Below are positions 22,094 to 33,372 of a DNA stretch of 64,000 nucleotides, piece by piece. The notes beneath the pieces are model-generated. The model was not told the origin of the DNA, did no database searches, and was given only the letters and a program-made list of their open reading frames with translations. Location of the stretch: assembly GCA_947652605.1 (NCBI GenBank), contig OX393579.1:49234970-49298969 (forward strand), read 5' to 3'. Made by a program: the position numbers and the translations under genes. Source of the stretch: Elmis aenea. Lineage: Eukaryota; Arthropoda; Insecta; Coleoptera; Elmidae. Positions within the stretch are counted from its first letter, which is position 1. Every line of letters begins with the position of its first letter.

Positions 22094-22095
22094 CA

Positions 22096-22690
22096 TATTA
22101 ATTTTTTCCAATACCTGGTTCAGAGTTTCTATACTATGTTGCAGATTCTTTTCTGTTTCCGCAAATAAGACCATGTCGTTTGCGAACATTAGCTCAGTTA
22201 TGATTATATTTTCCATTTTCCAGTTGCCTAGGTGAAACGGTCAATTTTTTTGTTTTACTTCTTTAACTATCCCATCTATGACTACTGAGAATAATAATGA
22301 GATGAGCACGCATCCTTGTTTTAAGCCCTCTTTTGTTTCAAACTCTTCCGATTCTTCATTTTGTGTTCTTACAATATTTACCGTTTTTTCGTACATCGCT
22401 TTTATTATGTCAATTGTTTCTATTTCTATTCCCTTTCTTCTTAGGCCCCTCCATACTTTCCTTTTGATTTTATCGAATGGTTTTTCCAAGTCTATAAAAC
22501 ATAACAATTTCCTTGTTTTTTGTTAAGCTTTTTTCGATTGTTTGTCCTAATATAAAGACTTGGTCTTGTGTACTCCTTCCTCGTCTGAAACTGTATTAGG
22601 ATTCTTCTAGTGTGCTTTATATATATTTCCATTACTCTTGCCAGTATTTTTCTTGGTACCTACACCCATTCATGTTATTTCTGTATAGTT
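22096..22690 (-). pseudogene. Non-LTR reverse transcriptase, fingers and palm part
   Basis: Minus-strand blocks, right to left: SFRRGRSTQDQVF (about 22565-22605), FIDLEKPFDKIKR (22455-22505), the region before GLKQGCVLISLLF (about 22290-22330), then, after a frame change, FANDMVLFAETEKN (about 22145-22190). These are the ordered palm motifs of a non-LTR reverse transcriptase, which primes cDNA synthesis at nicked target DNA. The catalytic pair that should read A-D-D is A-N-D here, so the first active-site Asp is lost, and there are at least two frameshifts. The frame resumes beyond the inserted DNA at 20980. Upstream of 22690 no endonuclease domain is visible. Confidence 0.8.
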
Positions 22691-23008
22691 AGAACAATCC
22701 CTTTTGTCTGGAAGTCTTTACTTTAAACACTTTATTCTTTAAAATTAATCTTTTTGAAATGTTTTTGCAAAACCCAACTGAAAAGTTGCGTCAATTTGGA
22801 TCACCCACTATCGTTTTGTGCAAATTTGAAGGTGTATAAGATTTAAAAACTTTGGGTATATTTTTAGTAGACGAAAGTGTTTTGTTTTTCTTCTTCGAAA
22901 CATTAATTTTTTGTTTCAAAACATACATTTTTTTGCTGTTTGTGTTTCCCATTACTATCGAGTAGGTAACCATAAGTTATAATGCAATTTTGGCTTACTG
23001 CCATTATA
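22691..23008. other. Interval, no gene seen
   Basis: AT-rich sequence between the reverse-transcriptase relic and family H. Confidence 0.4.
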
Positions 23009-23130
23009 CAGTGTGTCCAAAAGGAATGGAATATGCTATATATCTCAGTAAATATCCACTTTGGGGAAAAATGTTTTGAATAAAAGTTGTTTGGTACTTA
23101 GTTTTCCACCATAAGACAAAATTAAATTAT
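23009..23130 (+). repeat. Family H, partial copy
   Basis: TA then CAGTGTGTCCAAAAGG, followed by GGAAAAATG and TTGAATAAAAGTTG blocks that match the right end of the full element at 32231-32980 when that is reverse-complemented. Similarity fades after about 120 bp. Confidence 0.6.
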
Positions 23131-24307
23131 TTTTTTTCGAATAACAAAAGCGCAATGAAAAACAATTGACTTTTTTTAAATGACAAGGTACCCCTATATT
23201 ATACTCATTTAATAGAGATTTTTTTTTCTCTTTTCAATGATGCAAAACTTTAGTACCCTTACTTTGAGAAAAACGCAAAAATTATTTTAATTGATTAGTA
23301 TTTATTTCTAACAAAAACATCATATGAACTAAAATTTTTTCACGAAATCTACAATAAGTGTTCAAACTGTGAATCATTTACAACTTGGCAATGATAAACT
23401 TTTACATCGACAATAAAAATTAATTTTTCTTTCACAACCAAGTACAAAAAAAACATTTTTATTCTTTTATCTACTATAAATTTATAGGTACGATTATTTT
23501 CCAATACAGCTTTTTTGTTTTCTTTTCGTTAATTTATTCGATATGATCTAGCAGGTCACATTCTATGAATTTTAGTACATTTTAATCGGATTCTTGTAAG
23601 CGCACACTATTAATTAAACATTTACATTATAATATCAGTATTCTGCAGAATATATTAAAACAGCATTACCTGATAAATGAACTTATAAAGTTACTTAACA
23701 TTAAGGCAAGCGTTTCCAGTAATAATGTCGAAATTAAGCACGTTTTACTGTGTACAAATCACAAATGCCTAAAGCTACTAGATCTCATATGGAAGGTTAT
23801 GGCGATTTTGAAATTTTATGTCAATATAACCTTTCCAAGTTAGTTATAGCAACGTTAAGCACAGCAGCCTTATTCCTACTTTAGTCTTGAGCGTTGCAGT
23901 TGCTTTTAGATTAAATTTAATGAAACAAACTGAACGTTCTCTTATTAAACATAAACCGTGTAAAAATAATAAGTTTTGAAGTTGCCAGAGCCCACTTTTT
24001 AAGTGATTCTTAACTGGTAAAACTATTTATTTATTTTTGATTTTTATTTTTAATTGCCGCATTTCAAATAAGAAAGTTGATGTTTAAATAACAAAACCAA
24101 ATGAAGATAGGTAAAATTTATCAACAAATTTAAAATCTGCGCGAAAAATTGTCCCGACAATGACAAAACATATTTTGAGTGTGATTTCAAATAAGCAAGT
24201 TATAAGCAAAAATTAAAAACTTGATTTGTTTTTTATCAATAGCGCAAAAAGTGTCAATTTGTTTTTATAGAATAGTTGCTCTTAACTTATTGATCGTTTT
24301 GACCCAT
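23131..24307. other. Intergenic DNA, no gene seen
   Basis: About 1.2 kb, AT-rich, no recognised frame; may include the decayed rest of family H. Confidence 0.4.
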
Positions 24308-24311
24308 TTAA

Positions 24312-24898
24312 CCCCTTGAACGTTACATTAAATTCCTGGGTTTATGCATGCGACAATGTCGCGGCGGCAGAGGCTAACCTTTTTTTATGCTGCTTCTGTA
24401 ATAAAGCTGTGAGTTGAAAAATACAACAATTAGACTGTTCTCTATCAGCTCCTTAAAAAAATTAAATTTTTTGTTACAAAAATCACACGCAAAAACCGCG
24501 CGAACCCAACTTACCCAAATCTACCTGCATAAGATTTTTAGGTCAAGAAAAAGGAGACTTTTGGCATCGGTGACAAAGATCAACCTAATTTTTGTCTTTT
24601 TCAAACTTATAGCTTCAACACAGAATGCACGTTAAAAAAAATCTGCCTACGCCACCTTGATACTGACGCGTGCCATAAAACCGGCTCTAACGCGCGATCA
24701 ACTGAAGTTATCCGCTTCGCGTGTACAACGCCTCAAATCGCACAGCATGGCACAAACGTGATAAAAACGCCCGACCGTAGTTCGTAGAACAAGATCAACG
24801 GTGCAAAAACGGTAAAAATGCCCAAATTTAAATCGTAGAGCCTCGGTATTAGCGCGAAAAGAACGCCCGAACCCAGTTCGTAGAGACCAGTCAAGGGG
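24312..24898. mobile_element. piggyBac-type MITE
   Basis: Inverted ends CCCCTTGAACG and CCAGTCAAGGGG sit exactly between TTAA (24308-24311) and TTAA (24899-24902), the target duplication made by piggyBac transposases. At 587 bp it has no transposase frame. It is richer in GC and CpG than the flanks, with repeated ACGCCCGA and GTTCGTAGA words in the right half. Assignment rests on TTAA plus C/G-rich ends; other TTAA-targeting families are less common. Confidence 0.75.
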
Positions 24899-24902
24899 TT
24901 AA

Positions 24903-25260
24903 CAAACTCTGTTTACGAGATCCCATGCTGTTCACAATAACTGAGGTGGTTCCGCATAGAAGTGCAAGCCACTATTGGGATCTCGTAAACCGTAAGAGCT
25001 ACAAAGGAGTTTGAATTAGACAAATTAATCCTCTTTCTAAGACCTATTCAGAGATGCTTCAATGTTTTGAAAAAGTTCCCTGGCATAATAAACCAAAATC
25101 AAATTGGGCCTTTTTTTCCCCAAAAATATTTTTGTACCAGCAAGTGTAACCGAGTTATTAACGATTTAAAAAAAATGCCCATTTTACTTTTTGATTATTA
25201 TCTAACGTGCCATGGAACTTTTTTAAAACATCGAAGCATCACGATGTGAAAATGTATAAA
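24903..25260. repeat. Family C fragment with internal palindrome
   Basis: GGGATCTCGTAAACCGTAAG and following bases match family C at 11984. Just before it GTTTACGAGATCCCA is the inverse, and 25067-25245 is a palindrome (TTTTGAAAAAGTTCCCTGG against CCATGGAACTTTTTTAAAA), so this copy is folded back, unlike the copy at 11984. Confidence 0.6.
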
Positions 25261-27122
25261 TTGCAATTTTTTAAATTCTGCAGTTCCCAAGAAACAAGTT
25301 TCTGGAGAACTAAGAAAAACAAAGTACCTATACTCTTCTTTCGAGAAAGAAACACAAGTTCCACTGTACTTTGAATAAAGAGAAGCGTTTTTTAATTAAG
25401 CTTACTTAATAATTATTTAATGGTGATAATAATTAGATGAATCGTTTAAATAATCAAAGGATTTATACACATCTTTATTTATTAATAAATTAAATAATTT
25501 TTAATGTTTTATATTTCCGTCACAAACGTTTCAGTGTTTTTAAAAGTACATTTTTAGGTGTCCAGTAAATAATTTTAACTGACAAATGTCGCTTAAGCCA
25601 ATTGCCGGCGAGTTATATAACAACATAAGTGATGATTTGCAATTATTAAGCAAAAATTATTTTATATATTTGTTGCGTTGATGTAAAGTAATTTTAAATT
25701 TCTACACATTACGTGATTTGAAAACTACGCAATGAATTTATTTTATGTTTTATTACTTTTATTGCAAACTGTGTATGTTGCAATAATAACATGAGCGTAA
25801 AATATTGGTGATGTAGCTAAAGTAAATGAATCTAAGAATATATTCCCTCATTTTACCATAATATTTAACACCACTTGTTATTATTCTTGTATATGTTTAT
25901 TAATGTTCGGATATTGCACCATTAATTATTAAAATTTGCAAGTCATACAAAGCGAATAATTACAGAGAAAAATGGTGCATAGTTGAATTTTCAAACGCAC
26001 TTAATTATTATTCTTGAATATTCTATTCAGTAATTGTTGGGTGCCTATGTTAATTGTGTCTAATTTTTGGCTTTCTAGTTTCGGAAATTAATTGTTCTCT
26101 TTAATAATAATGAGGAAAGTGTAGTTGTAAACTATTTATGTCAATAATCCACACATTTAAGCTGACTTTCTAGTGTGTAATGTAAGTCATTTTTAATGTT
26201 CATGCACAATAACATCTGGTTTATTTGGAATTGACTGGACCGGAACAATCATATCAAACTAGATACGACTTTTGTAACTCGAAATTTTACTAAAATTCAT
26301 CTGATATCGTCACTTTCTTATAATTAAGAGTATCAAGGCGGTACCGTTAGTCAATGGCGCACTATGTACACTTTAACTATCAGATGTGGCCAGACAATTT
26401 GTAGTAAAGTTGATTCACAATTTTTTTTACCTTGTTTTAATTTTTTCGAATTACCTAAGTCAATGTTCATATCAGTGAATCGGGCTTAAAGTTGTTTTAA
26501 ATATTTAGAATTTTGAAACCTCTTTGTACAGACTACAGACTATATCAAATATCACTGCCACCTAGATTACTTCGTTTTACTTTAGAAAATAACCCAACAA
26601 ACCTTACATGATATTAAAGACGGAATCATCCGCATGCAGTGATATCAAAAAATCGAAAATTTGATGTATTAAAAAAAGCATTCAATTTTTGTTTAATATG
26701 GCACAAATATAGTTTTCCTCAAAATCAGATAGTGAATATAATTTTTTAGTCATCTAAGTTTATTCTCTCGACTTGAGTTTCTAGGTTATTTCAGGAAAAA
26801 TGTATGAAATTATCTTTTTTCGAAATATCTAAAACCTTATCTGAATTTTTTTCTTGTACAAAAATACCTTTTATTTCATACAGAGAGGACTACCTTAGAA
26901 CGCATGATATCATTTAGATTTAATAGTAATAGTTAATGGAAAATCGTTAATTAACTGAATGATTGCAAATCAAGAACTGCCTGTGTTCAATTGTTTGAAA
27001 TTTTGTTATTTACCAAGTGTCAAGGAATTTTTATGAAATAATCAAGAATCACCGAGTGGATAATTTGGTCCAATCTAAGCAACCGTTAATTTAAAAACAG
27101 GTTTTTTTTTCCAGTCCTGAAT
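25261..27122. other. Gene-free interval
   Basis: Nearly 1.9 kb of AT-rich DNA. I see no element termini, tandem repeats or recognisable frames. Confidence 0.45.
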
Positions 27123-27589
27123 GTCTAGAGCAGGGCTTCCCAAAGTTTTGACCAGGCGGGACAAATTGTAGACTCCAAATATATGGCGGGCCAAAATAGA
27201 AGTGTTTTTGAGACCTTGATTCGTGAAGAACCGACAAAATCTCGAAATGTCAAAATATACAGGGTGTTTCTTAAATATTGCGAAAAAATTCAGGTGGTGA
27301 TTCCTTATCAAAAATTAAGAGGGGTCTTTCATATAATTTTTTTTCCCTTAGACGTCTCCTTTCTGAGTTACAACCCCCTAAAGGGGAGCATAGAATTAGG
27401 TTTTTATTTTATTTCTCAAATTTGGATAAATGTAGGAGAATGATATTACATAGATGTTTTTTAATTATTAAAATGTTTCCCATAGTAATAATTTTAATCA
27501 TCTCCCACCTTCACAGGGGGCTGAAAAGTGCGACCCCTATTGGTTTTTTTATCAGAACTTTTTGGTGGATTGAAATTTTGCAATATATA

Positions 27590-29282
27590 CAGGGTGTCCC
27601 CGTTATCACCGCGAATATTTTAAGTGGTGATAGAGGACCTTTTTCTAAGAAAAAATTTCAAGTAAATTTTTTCCTAAAATCAAATGCTAAGCTGATATCA
27701 ACACTTACTTGATTTTTTTACACTTCTGCATTTATAAGACTCTGTAGCCGAAAATATCAATTTTATTGTAAAATACCTTAAAGCTTTTTAATAGAACATG
27801 AAATTATCTACAAAATTAGTTTTATTCATTTTTTGTCTACAGGCAATGGTTTGAGAGTTATAAAGCAGTTTGTACAAAAAAATCTAAAAAATTAACAAAA
27901 TTTAATTATTTCTTAGACTTTGCAACCGCTGTATCTTTAAAACGAAAGGTTGTACTAAAAAACCGACGGCCCATTCCGGATAGCAAATTTTATGGGCTAC
28001 AACTTTGGTCAAGTGAAATTTTTTGAAAATCAAACCGTTTTTCCGGAAAAGCTGAAAATATGGAATAGAGTGCAAAAACAAAATTTCCTACAAATATTGT
28101 TTTGTATTTAAAACAGCTTTTAAAGAGAGTGCGATTACGTGATTGAAACTGATGGAGGTCATTTTGAACACTTATTGAAGTAATTTTGTGGTTACATGTT
28201 AATTTTTATTGCGTCCAGATCGATTTGCATTGTTTTGCATTTTATCGTTTTTTTTTTCACCTTTTTCACTATTATAAACATTTCTATGATACATTTAGTT
28301 TTATTGAACAACATATTTACCGAAGTTGTAGTCCGTTAAATGCCTTATCCGCAATAGGCATCCGTTTTGCTCTACGACGTTTCGTTAAACAGATGCGGCG
28401 TTTTTAAAAATTTACATAACTTATTTATATGCAATTTTACAATTTTCTGTTAAATTTGTTCGTTAGCTCCTTAAAAAAAATGACAAGGGGTGGTTTTCTG
28501 AAGAATCTCAAACTTCATAAAAAGCTTTGAAACTTATGAGATACATAATTTTATGAATGTTGCCGATGCTATGGCATTTTTAAATACAAAATATCATAAT
28601 TAACGGGAGTTTTTGTTTTTCGAAAACGATAAAATGCAAAACAATGCAAATCCATCTGGACGCAATAAAATTAACATGTAACCACAAAATTACTTCAAAA
28701 AGTGTTCAAAATGACCTCCATCATTCAATTACGTAATCGCATTCTCTTTAAAAGCATTTTTAAATACAAAACAATATTTGTAGGAAATTTTGTTTTTGCA
28801 CTCTATTCCATATTTTCAGCTTTTCCGGAAAAACGGTTTGATTTTCAAAAAACTTCACTTGGCCAAAGTTGTAGCCCATAAAATTTGCTATCCGGAATGG
28901 GCCGTCGGTTTTTTTGTACAACCTTTCGTTTTAAAGATACAGCGGTTGCAAAGTCTAAGAAATAATTAAATTTTGTTAATTTTTTACATTTTTTTGTACA
29001 AACTGCCTTATAACTCTCAAACCATTGCCTGTAGACAAAAAATGAATAAAACTAATTTTGTAGATAATTTCATGTTCTATTAAAAAGCTTTAAGGTATTT
29101 TACAATAAAATTGATATTTTCGGCTACAGAGTCTTATAAATGCAGAAGTGTAAAAAAATCAAGTAAGTGTTGATATTAGCTTAGCATTTGATTTTAGGAA
29201 AAAAATTTACTTGAAATTTTTTCTTAGAAAAAGGTCCTTTATCACCACTTAAAATATTCGCGGTGATAATGGGGACACCCTG
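27590..29282. mobile_element. Large foldback element, family F
   Basis: A 1,693-bp near-perfect palindrome flanked by TA (27588-27589, 29283-29284). It begins CAGGGTGTCCCCGTTATC and ends with the complement; arms of roughly 650 bp (27590 to about 28246, and about 28618 to 29282) stay aligned with only scattered differences, around a loop of about 370 bp. No protein domain is seen in arms or loop. Transcripts would form a very long hairpin. Confidence 0.9.
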
Positions 29283-29653
29283 TATATATTTTTTTTGAAA
29301 AATTGATTTATTCAAAAACTTTATTTATTCGTTAGTTGTTCTCGTAAAGCATCCCGTTTTTGAGTAGAAACTAAAACAAGTCAACATGAACCATCAAATA
29401 TTCCAACATAAAACGATTCATTTTGATGTTCCATGGTTTGTTTATGTTCATGTTGGGTAGAATTGACGGGCGTTATAGCGTTGTTGCCGCTTTAACCTCA
29501 AAATTGCAAAATTTCAACCCATCAAAAAGTTCTGATGAAAAAACCAACAGGGGTCGCACTTTTTAGCCCCCTGTGAAGGTGGCAGATGATCGAAAATACT
29601 ACTATGGGAAACCTTTTACCAAGTATAAAACATCTACCAAATATCATTCTTCT

Positions 29654-30248
29654 GGGCGCACTCGAATTACGGCTATTTTAATGACTTGTATTTAAGTACC
29701 ACGCGAACTGCGGCCAGTAATTAAGCATGAGAGTTAAGCCGATACACGAACTGCGGACATTCTTTAATTATACCTTTCCTGGAATTTCGTATTCAGTTAA
29801 GCGGTCAGAAATGGTTGGAGTATTCCTAAATATTCACAACTTAAATTGAATGAAATTAAAAAATATAAATAAAATATGTTATTTGTCGATAATATGTACA
29901 TAGTAATTACTTAATAGGAGTATAAAATTTCTACTGTGTTTATAATATATACAATTTTCGTAAACAAGCAGCTCTTTTCCACGCTTACTGAACCTTATCT
30001 CCATTTCATTCATATTAATAAGTAAACTAAATCATACTTGCGCATTGTATTTATACCTATAAAATTACCGTACATTTGACAAATTTTAGGATTAATTCTT
30101 GGAACATTAAATTAGGCCCTAATTATTAGGGTCTACCCATATAATCAAGGGTTAGAAAATATTTGTACGCAGTTCGAGTGTAGGATTAACGCATGGTCAT
30201 AAAAGTTGATAATGATGGGATTAGAATGGCCGCAGTTCGTGTGCACCG
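29654..30248. mobile_element. 595-bp element with 8-bp target duplication
   Basis: Starts GGGCGCACTCGAATTACGGC and ends GCCGCAGTTCGTGTGCACCG, imperfect inverted repeats, flanked by a perfect ATTCTTCT (29646-29653 and 30249-30256). Variants of CGAACTGCGG recur near both ends (about 29702, 29748, 30165), resembling subterminal binding sites. An 8-bp duplication fits hAT or P, but the ends do not show the usual hAT CAGNG, so the superfamily is open. Confidence 0.8.
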
Positions 30249-30568
30249 ATTCTTCTACATTTATCCTTTGAGAAATAAAATAAAAACTTAATTTTACGCT
30301 CCCCTTCCCTAACTCAGAAAAGAGACGCCCAAGGAAAAAAAAATATATGAAAGACCCCCCTTAATTTTTGATGAGGAATCACCACCTGAATTTTTTCGCA
30401 ATATTTAAGAAACACCCTGTATAGGGATATATAATTTTTTTGTAAAAAGAAAATTATCTGGTATGATATCAAGATGGCGGATGGTCTGACATCGCGCGGG
30501 CAGTATTTTTAGGGTTCGCGGGTCGTATTTGTCCTGCGGGCCGTACTTTGGGAACCCCTCGTCTAGAG

Positions 30569-31659
30569 TGCCACGAAATAATTAAACATTAAGTGTGAAA
30601 AGTTTTCGTTATGTAACTTATTCTGTTTAAGAGGTTCCTGTAGTATCCCAGATAAAATATGTTCTGATATCTTAAAATTTTATGCTGGCCTCATTTATGT
30701 TTTAGTTATCGCCTTTTCGCATACATGGTTTGAAAAGAAAGGAACTTTCGGTGTTAGATTTTCTAATAATATATTCCAGTTGCATTCGTACTTGTTTACA
30801 AATATTAATGCAATAACCTGCGGAACAACTATCTCATAATTTTATACAAATTTCGTAATTTGCACCGAAACATGTGCTTAGACAAATGTTGCTTTCAGGT
30901 GTAAATGTAGTTTAACACAGAAATGTTGCTGTAGACAGGGAACTGCACCGTGTTACTCCTTCGCATAGCGAATTTAAAATCAAATACAGTTCGCGTGTAT
31001 AAGTAAAAGCGAAACTTGATTCATATTTTTTACGATCGGAAATTTCTGTCGTGTGTTTTACTTGTAATGATAGTCCAAGAAATTCTGCTTGCGAAACAAT
31101 GCTGCTTACCTTGTGTGCGAAGAATGCGTTGTCGCTGTAACGCAAGTGAGTATTTTTATAAATCATCATTTCGTCAATTCTCGTCTTCGAGAAAATTATT
31201 AATAATCGGTGTGTAATCATTGTGAAACCTTGAAGTTACTGAAATACGGCTGAGAAAAAAATTTGTAACTGGGTTATTCGATCTACATACTGGTCGTCGT
31301 AATTGGAATAATTGTTAATTGGACGCTAGTATTTGTCAAGTTAAATCATTTACAAATTACCGCAAGGCTAAACGGTTGATCTCTAACCTCTTCTTTTGAT
31401 CGTGACCTACTTTTTTATGTCGGAAAATATTTTATGCAAGTGAAATTAAGAGATTCACTTTTTTTATTAAACAAAAATAAACAAAATTAAAAAGAAAACG
31501 TAGTCAACTTACGGTAGCTAAATGAAAAATCATTGTTTCGTTTTGTGGAGTAGACATTTTTTGTACACTCACGCCGATGACCAAAAAATACATAATCTGT
31601 ACACCCGCTAGGATTTTGCTAGGTATTTCTTGGTATGGACAAACTGAGGGCGAGGAGCT
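30569..31659. other. Gene-free interval
   Basis: AT-rich. Two overlapping frames on opposite strands at 30912-31220 show no domain and are not called. Confidence 0.4.
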
Positions 31660-31798
31660 TTTTTTTTTTTAGGTCACCAGCCTGTTTTTTCGGTTTTTTA
31701 GTAACATTTTACTTCAACTCGGCCCTTTATGAAAAAAATATCCGGCCCCGCATTTATTTTCGCCACACACGGCCCCGCAAACCCTAGCACCGGCTCTG
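31660..31798 (-). repeat. hAT-like terminus ending CCGGCTCTG
   Basis: Reverse copy of the end at 8492. It contains repeated GGCCC-type words (CTCGGCCCTTTATG, TCCGGCCCCGCATTT, CACGGCCCCGCAAACC), as in hAT MITE ends. Left partner not found. Confidence 0.45.
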
Positions 31799-31815
31799 AT
31801 CCTACCTACAGTATA

Positions 31816-32230
31816 CAGGGCGATTGATTGAGACCGGTACTTAAAAATATATGAATAATGAAAAAGGGTATGGATCTGAAATTTTGGTTATGATCATAAT
31901 GACATCTGATCTGTTTAATAAAATTATTTTCAAGATGGCGACACTTCCTGAAATACCGGAAGTTGACGTCTACTTTCTTATTTCAAATACAATAGTCTGT
32001 TTTTTATTACGTATTTGGATTTAAAACGTTATTTTGGAGGGACTTTTTTTTAGAATTCCCTATACCTAAGTGCAGTCATTTTTTAGATTTTTGGAATTTT
32101 TTGATTTTCATCGTGATGTTTAATATTATCTAACGCCGCCATTTTTGAAGAGAAAACGCTTTAATTTAGACCATGCCTAGAAGAAACCTTGGAGTACATC
32201 CTGGAATTTTTGCAATAGATGCATTACTTA
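31816..32230 (+). repeat. Tip of another CAGGG-type element
   Basis: TATA then CAGGGCGATTGATTGAGACC; the body contains AAGATGGCGACACTTCC and GGAAGTTGACG. No right end is found before family H starts at 32231, so the extent is a guess. Confidence 0.35.
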
Positions 32231-32980
32231 CAGTGTGTCCAAAATTTAATTTCCTTTTAATACAACTTCAGACCACTAAAACTCGTTTTTTTCAAATACA
32301 ATGCCCAAACTTTTCTTCATTTTCTAATGCAAAATTACATTCTGCATCAATCTGTATTAGCGTTTCCTATACCTATCTGCAACAATTTTCGAGTTGTTAC
32401 GAATTTTTGATAAAGTAAGAGAAATTGCAATATTTTTAAATAGTAAGCCTTGGTAATGACAACAAATGCCAACATTAATAACTGTAAACCACTTTTATTG
32501 CGTTTGTTTGATATATCCATAAAAATGGAAAATCAAGAGTATTGTTTGGAAACTTGCTGTTGACAAAAGATCTTTCAGCAAGAAGATAAGATACTTTTAA
32601 TGAATGTAATTCATAATAGAAAAAGTAAGGTTTATATAGGGAAAAATGTTCATACGACGAAAATTTAAGGAAAATAAGACTACTTTCATCAAATCAAACA
32701 ATTATCTCCAACCGTGAAAAACTCTCACATACCTAGTAAATGAAAAAATAATATTTAGCGAGTATTTTTCTTGATTGTCTAGTTACTACTCTAGTACTCC
32801 TTGATCAATAAAAAAATAATTAAGTTGGCCTAGTTTAAAGTCAAGTAAAAAATTGTTCCGTTAATTATGGAATACACTGTACCTAAGTAACTAAGTACCA
32901 ACAACTTTTATTCAAAGCATTTTTCCCTAAAGTGCATATTTACTAAGATGTATAGCATTCCATGCCTTTTGGACACACTG
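32231..32980. mobile_element. Inverted-repeat element, family H
   Basis: Begins CAGTGTGTCCAAAA and ends TTTTGGACACACTG, flanked by TA on both sides (32229-32230 and 32981-32982). The interior does not fold into one palindrome and codes for nothing recognised; the frame at 32173-32418 overlaps the left end only. Partial copy at 23009. Confidence 0.75.
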
Positions 32981-33214
32981 TATAATAAAGGACGTGTGGT
33001 CACCGTAGTTATAAGTAAGCTTAAAGCAAAAAAATTACAGTGACTACAATAAGTAACTAGCACTACAGACATAAAAAGGTAAAATTTGGAATTTTAATTT
33101 AAAATGTGAAATTTCCTATTTAGAATTAGATATATTTTTATGTTTTCATTAACTTTTCATAATATTTTTTCTAGCTCGTAAAATAAAGGCACTATACTCT
33201 AGTGATAATTAGTG

Positions 33215-33372
33215 AAAACGCTGAAAGCAGTGTCGTATGAATTTGCACAGAATTTTTTCAAATTTTAAAGTTAGCTTAAGACCAACTTTTATCGAGAATA
33301 ACATCAGTTAAGCAATCAACAATTCAAAATGTTTCCATTTGTGACTTAGGTACTTTTTGAACGTCACTGTAC
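33215..33372 (+). repeat. Dispersed repeat J, copy 2
   Basis: Diverged copy of 7590-7735, with GTGTCGTATGAATT and CCAACTTTTATCGAGAATAA in the same order. Confidence 0.45.

Larger units (their letters stand above)
27260..30419. mobile_element. Foldback MITE, family A, copy nested in hAT
   Basis: CAGGGTGTTTCTTAAAT at 27260 and AAGAAACACCCTG at 30407-30419, with TA on both sides. The left arm is interrupted by the large palindrome at 27590-29282 and the right arm by a 595-bp element at 29654-30248. Removing both leaves a family A unit of about the usual 0.9 kb. Confidence 0.9.
27131..30560. mobile_element. hAT MITE, outermost layer of a nest
   Basis: Termini CAGGGCTTCCCAAAG and CTTTGGGAACCCCTC with a perfect 8-bp duplication GTCTAGAG (27123-27130 and 30561-30568). 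Its own sequence is only 27131-27259 plus 30420-30560; the uninterrupted homologue at 49336-49590 is 255 bp and shows where the foldback entered, just after AATGTCAAAATAT. Interior words GGCGGGCCAAAA and GATATCAAGATGGCGGATGG are shared with that homologue. Confidence 0.92.

Noticed and set aside
27183..27712. Frames of 86 and 144 codons in the nested region
   Set aside because: They run across junctions between the hAT, family A and family F elements and are made only of repeat sequence.
30912..31220. Overlapping frames of 102 and 66 codons, opposite strands
   Set aside because: No domain, no codon signature, and neither is supported over the other.
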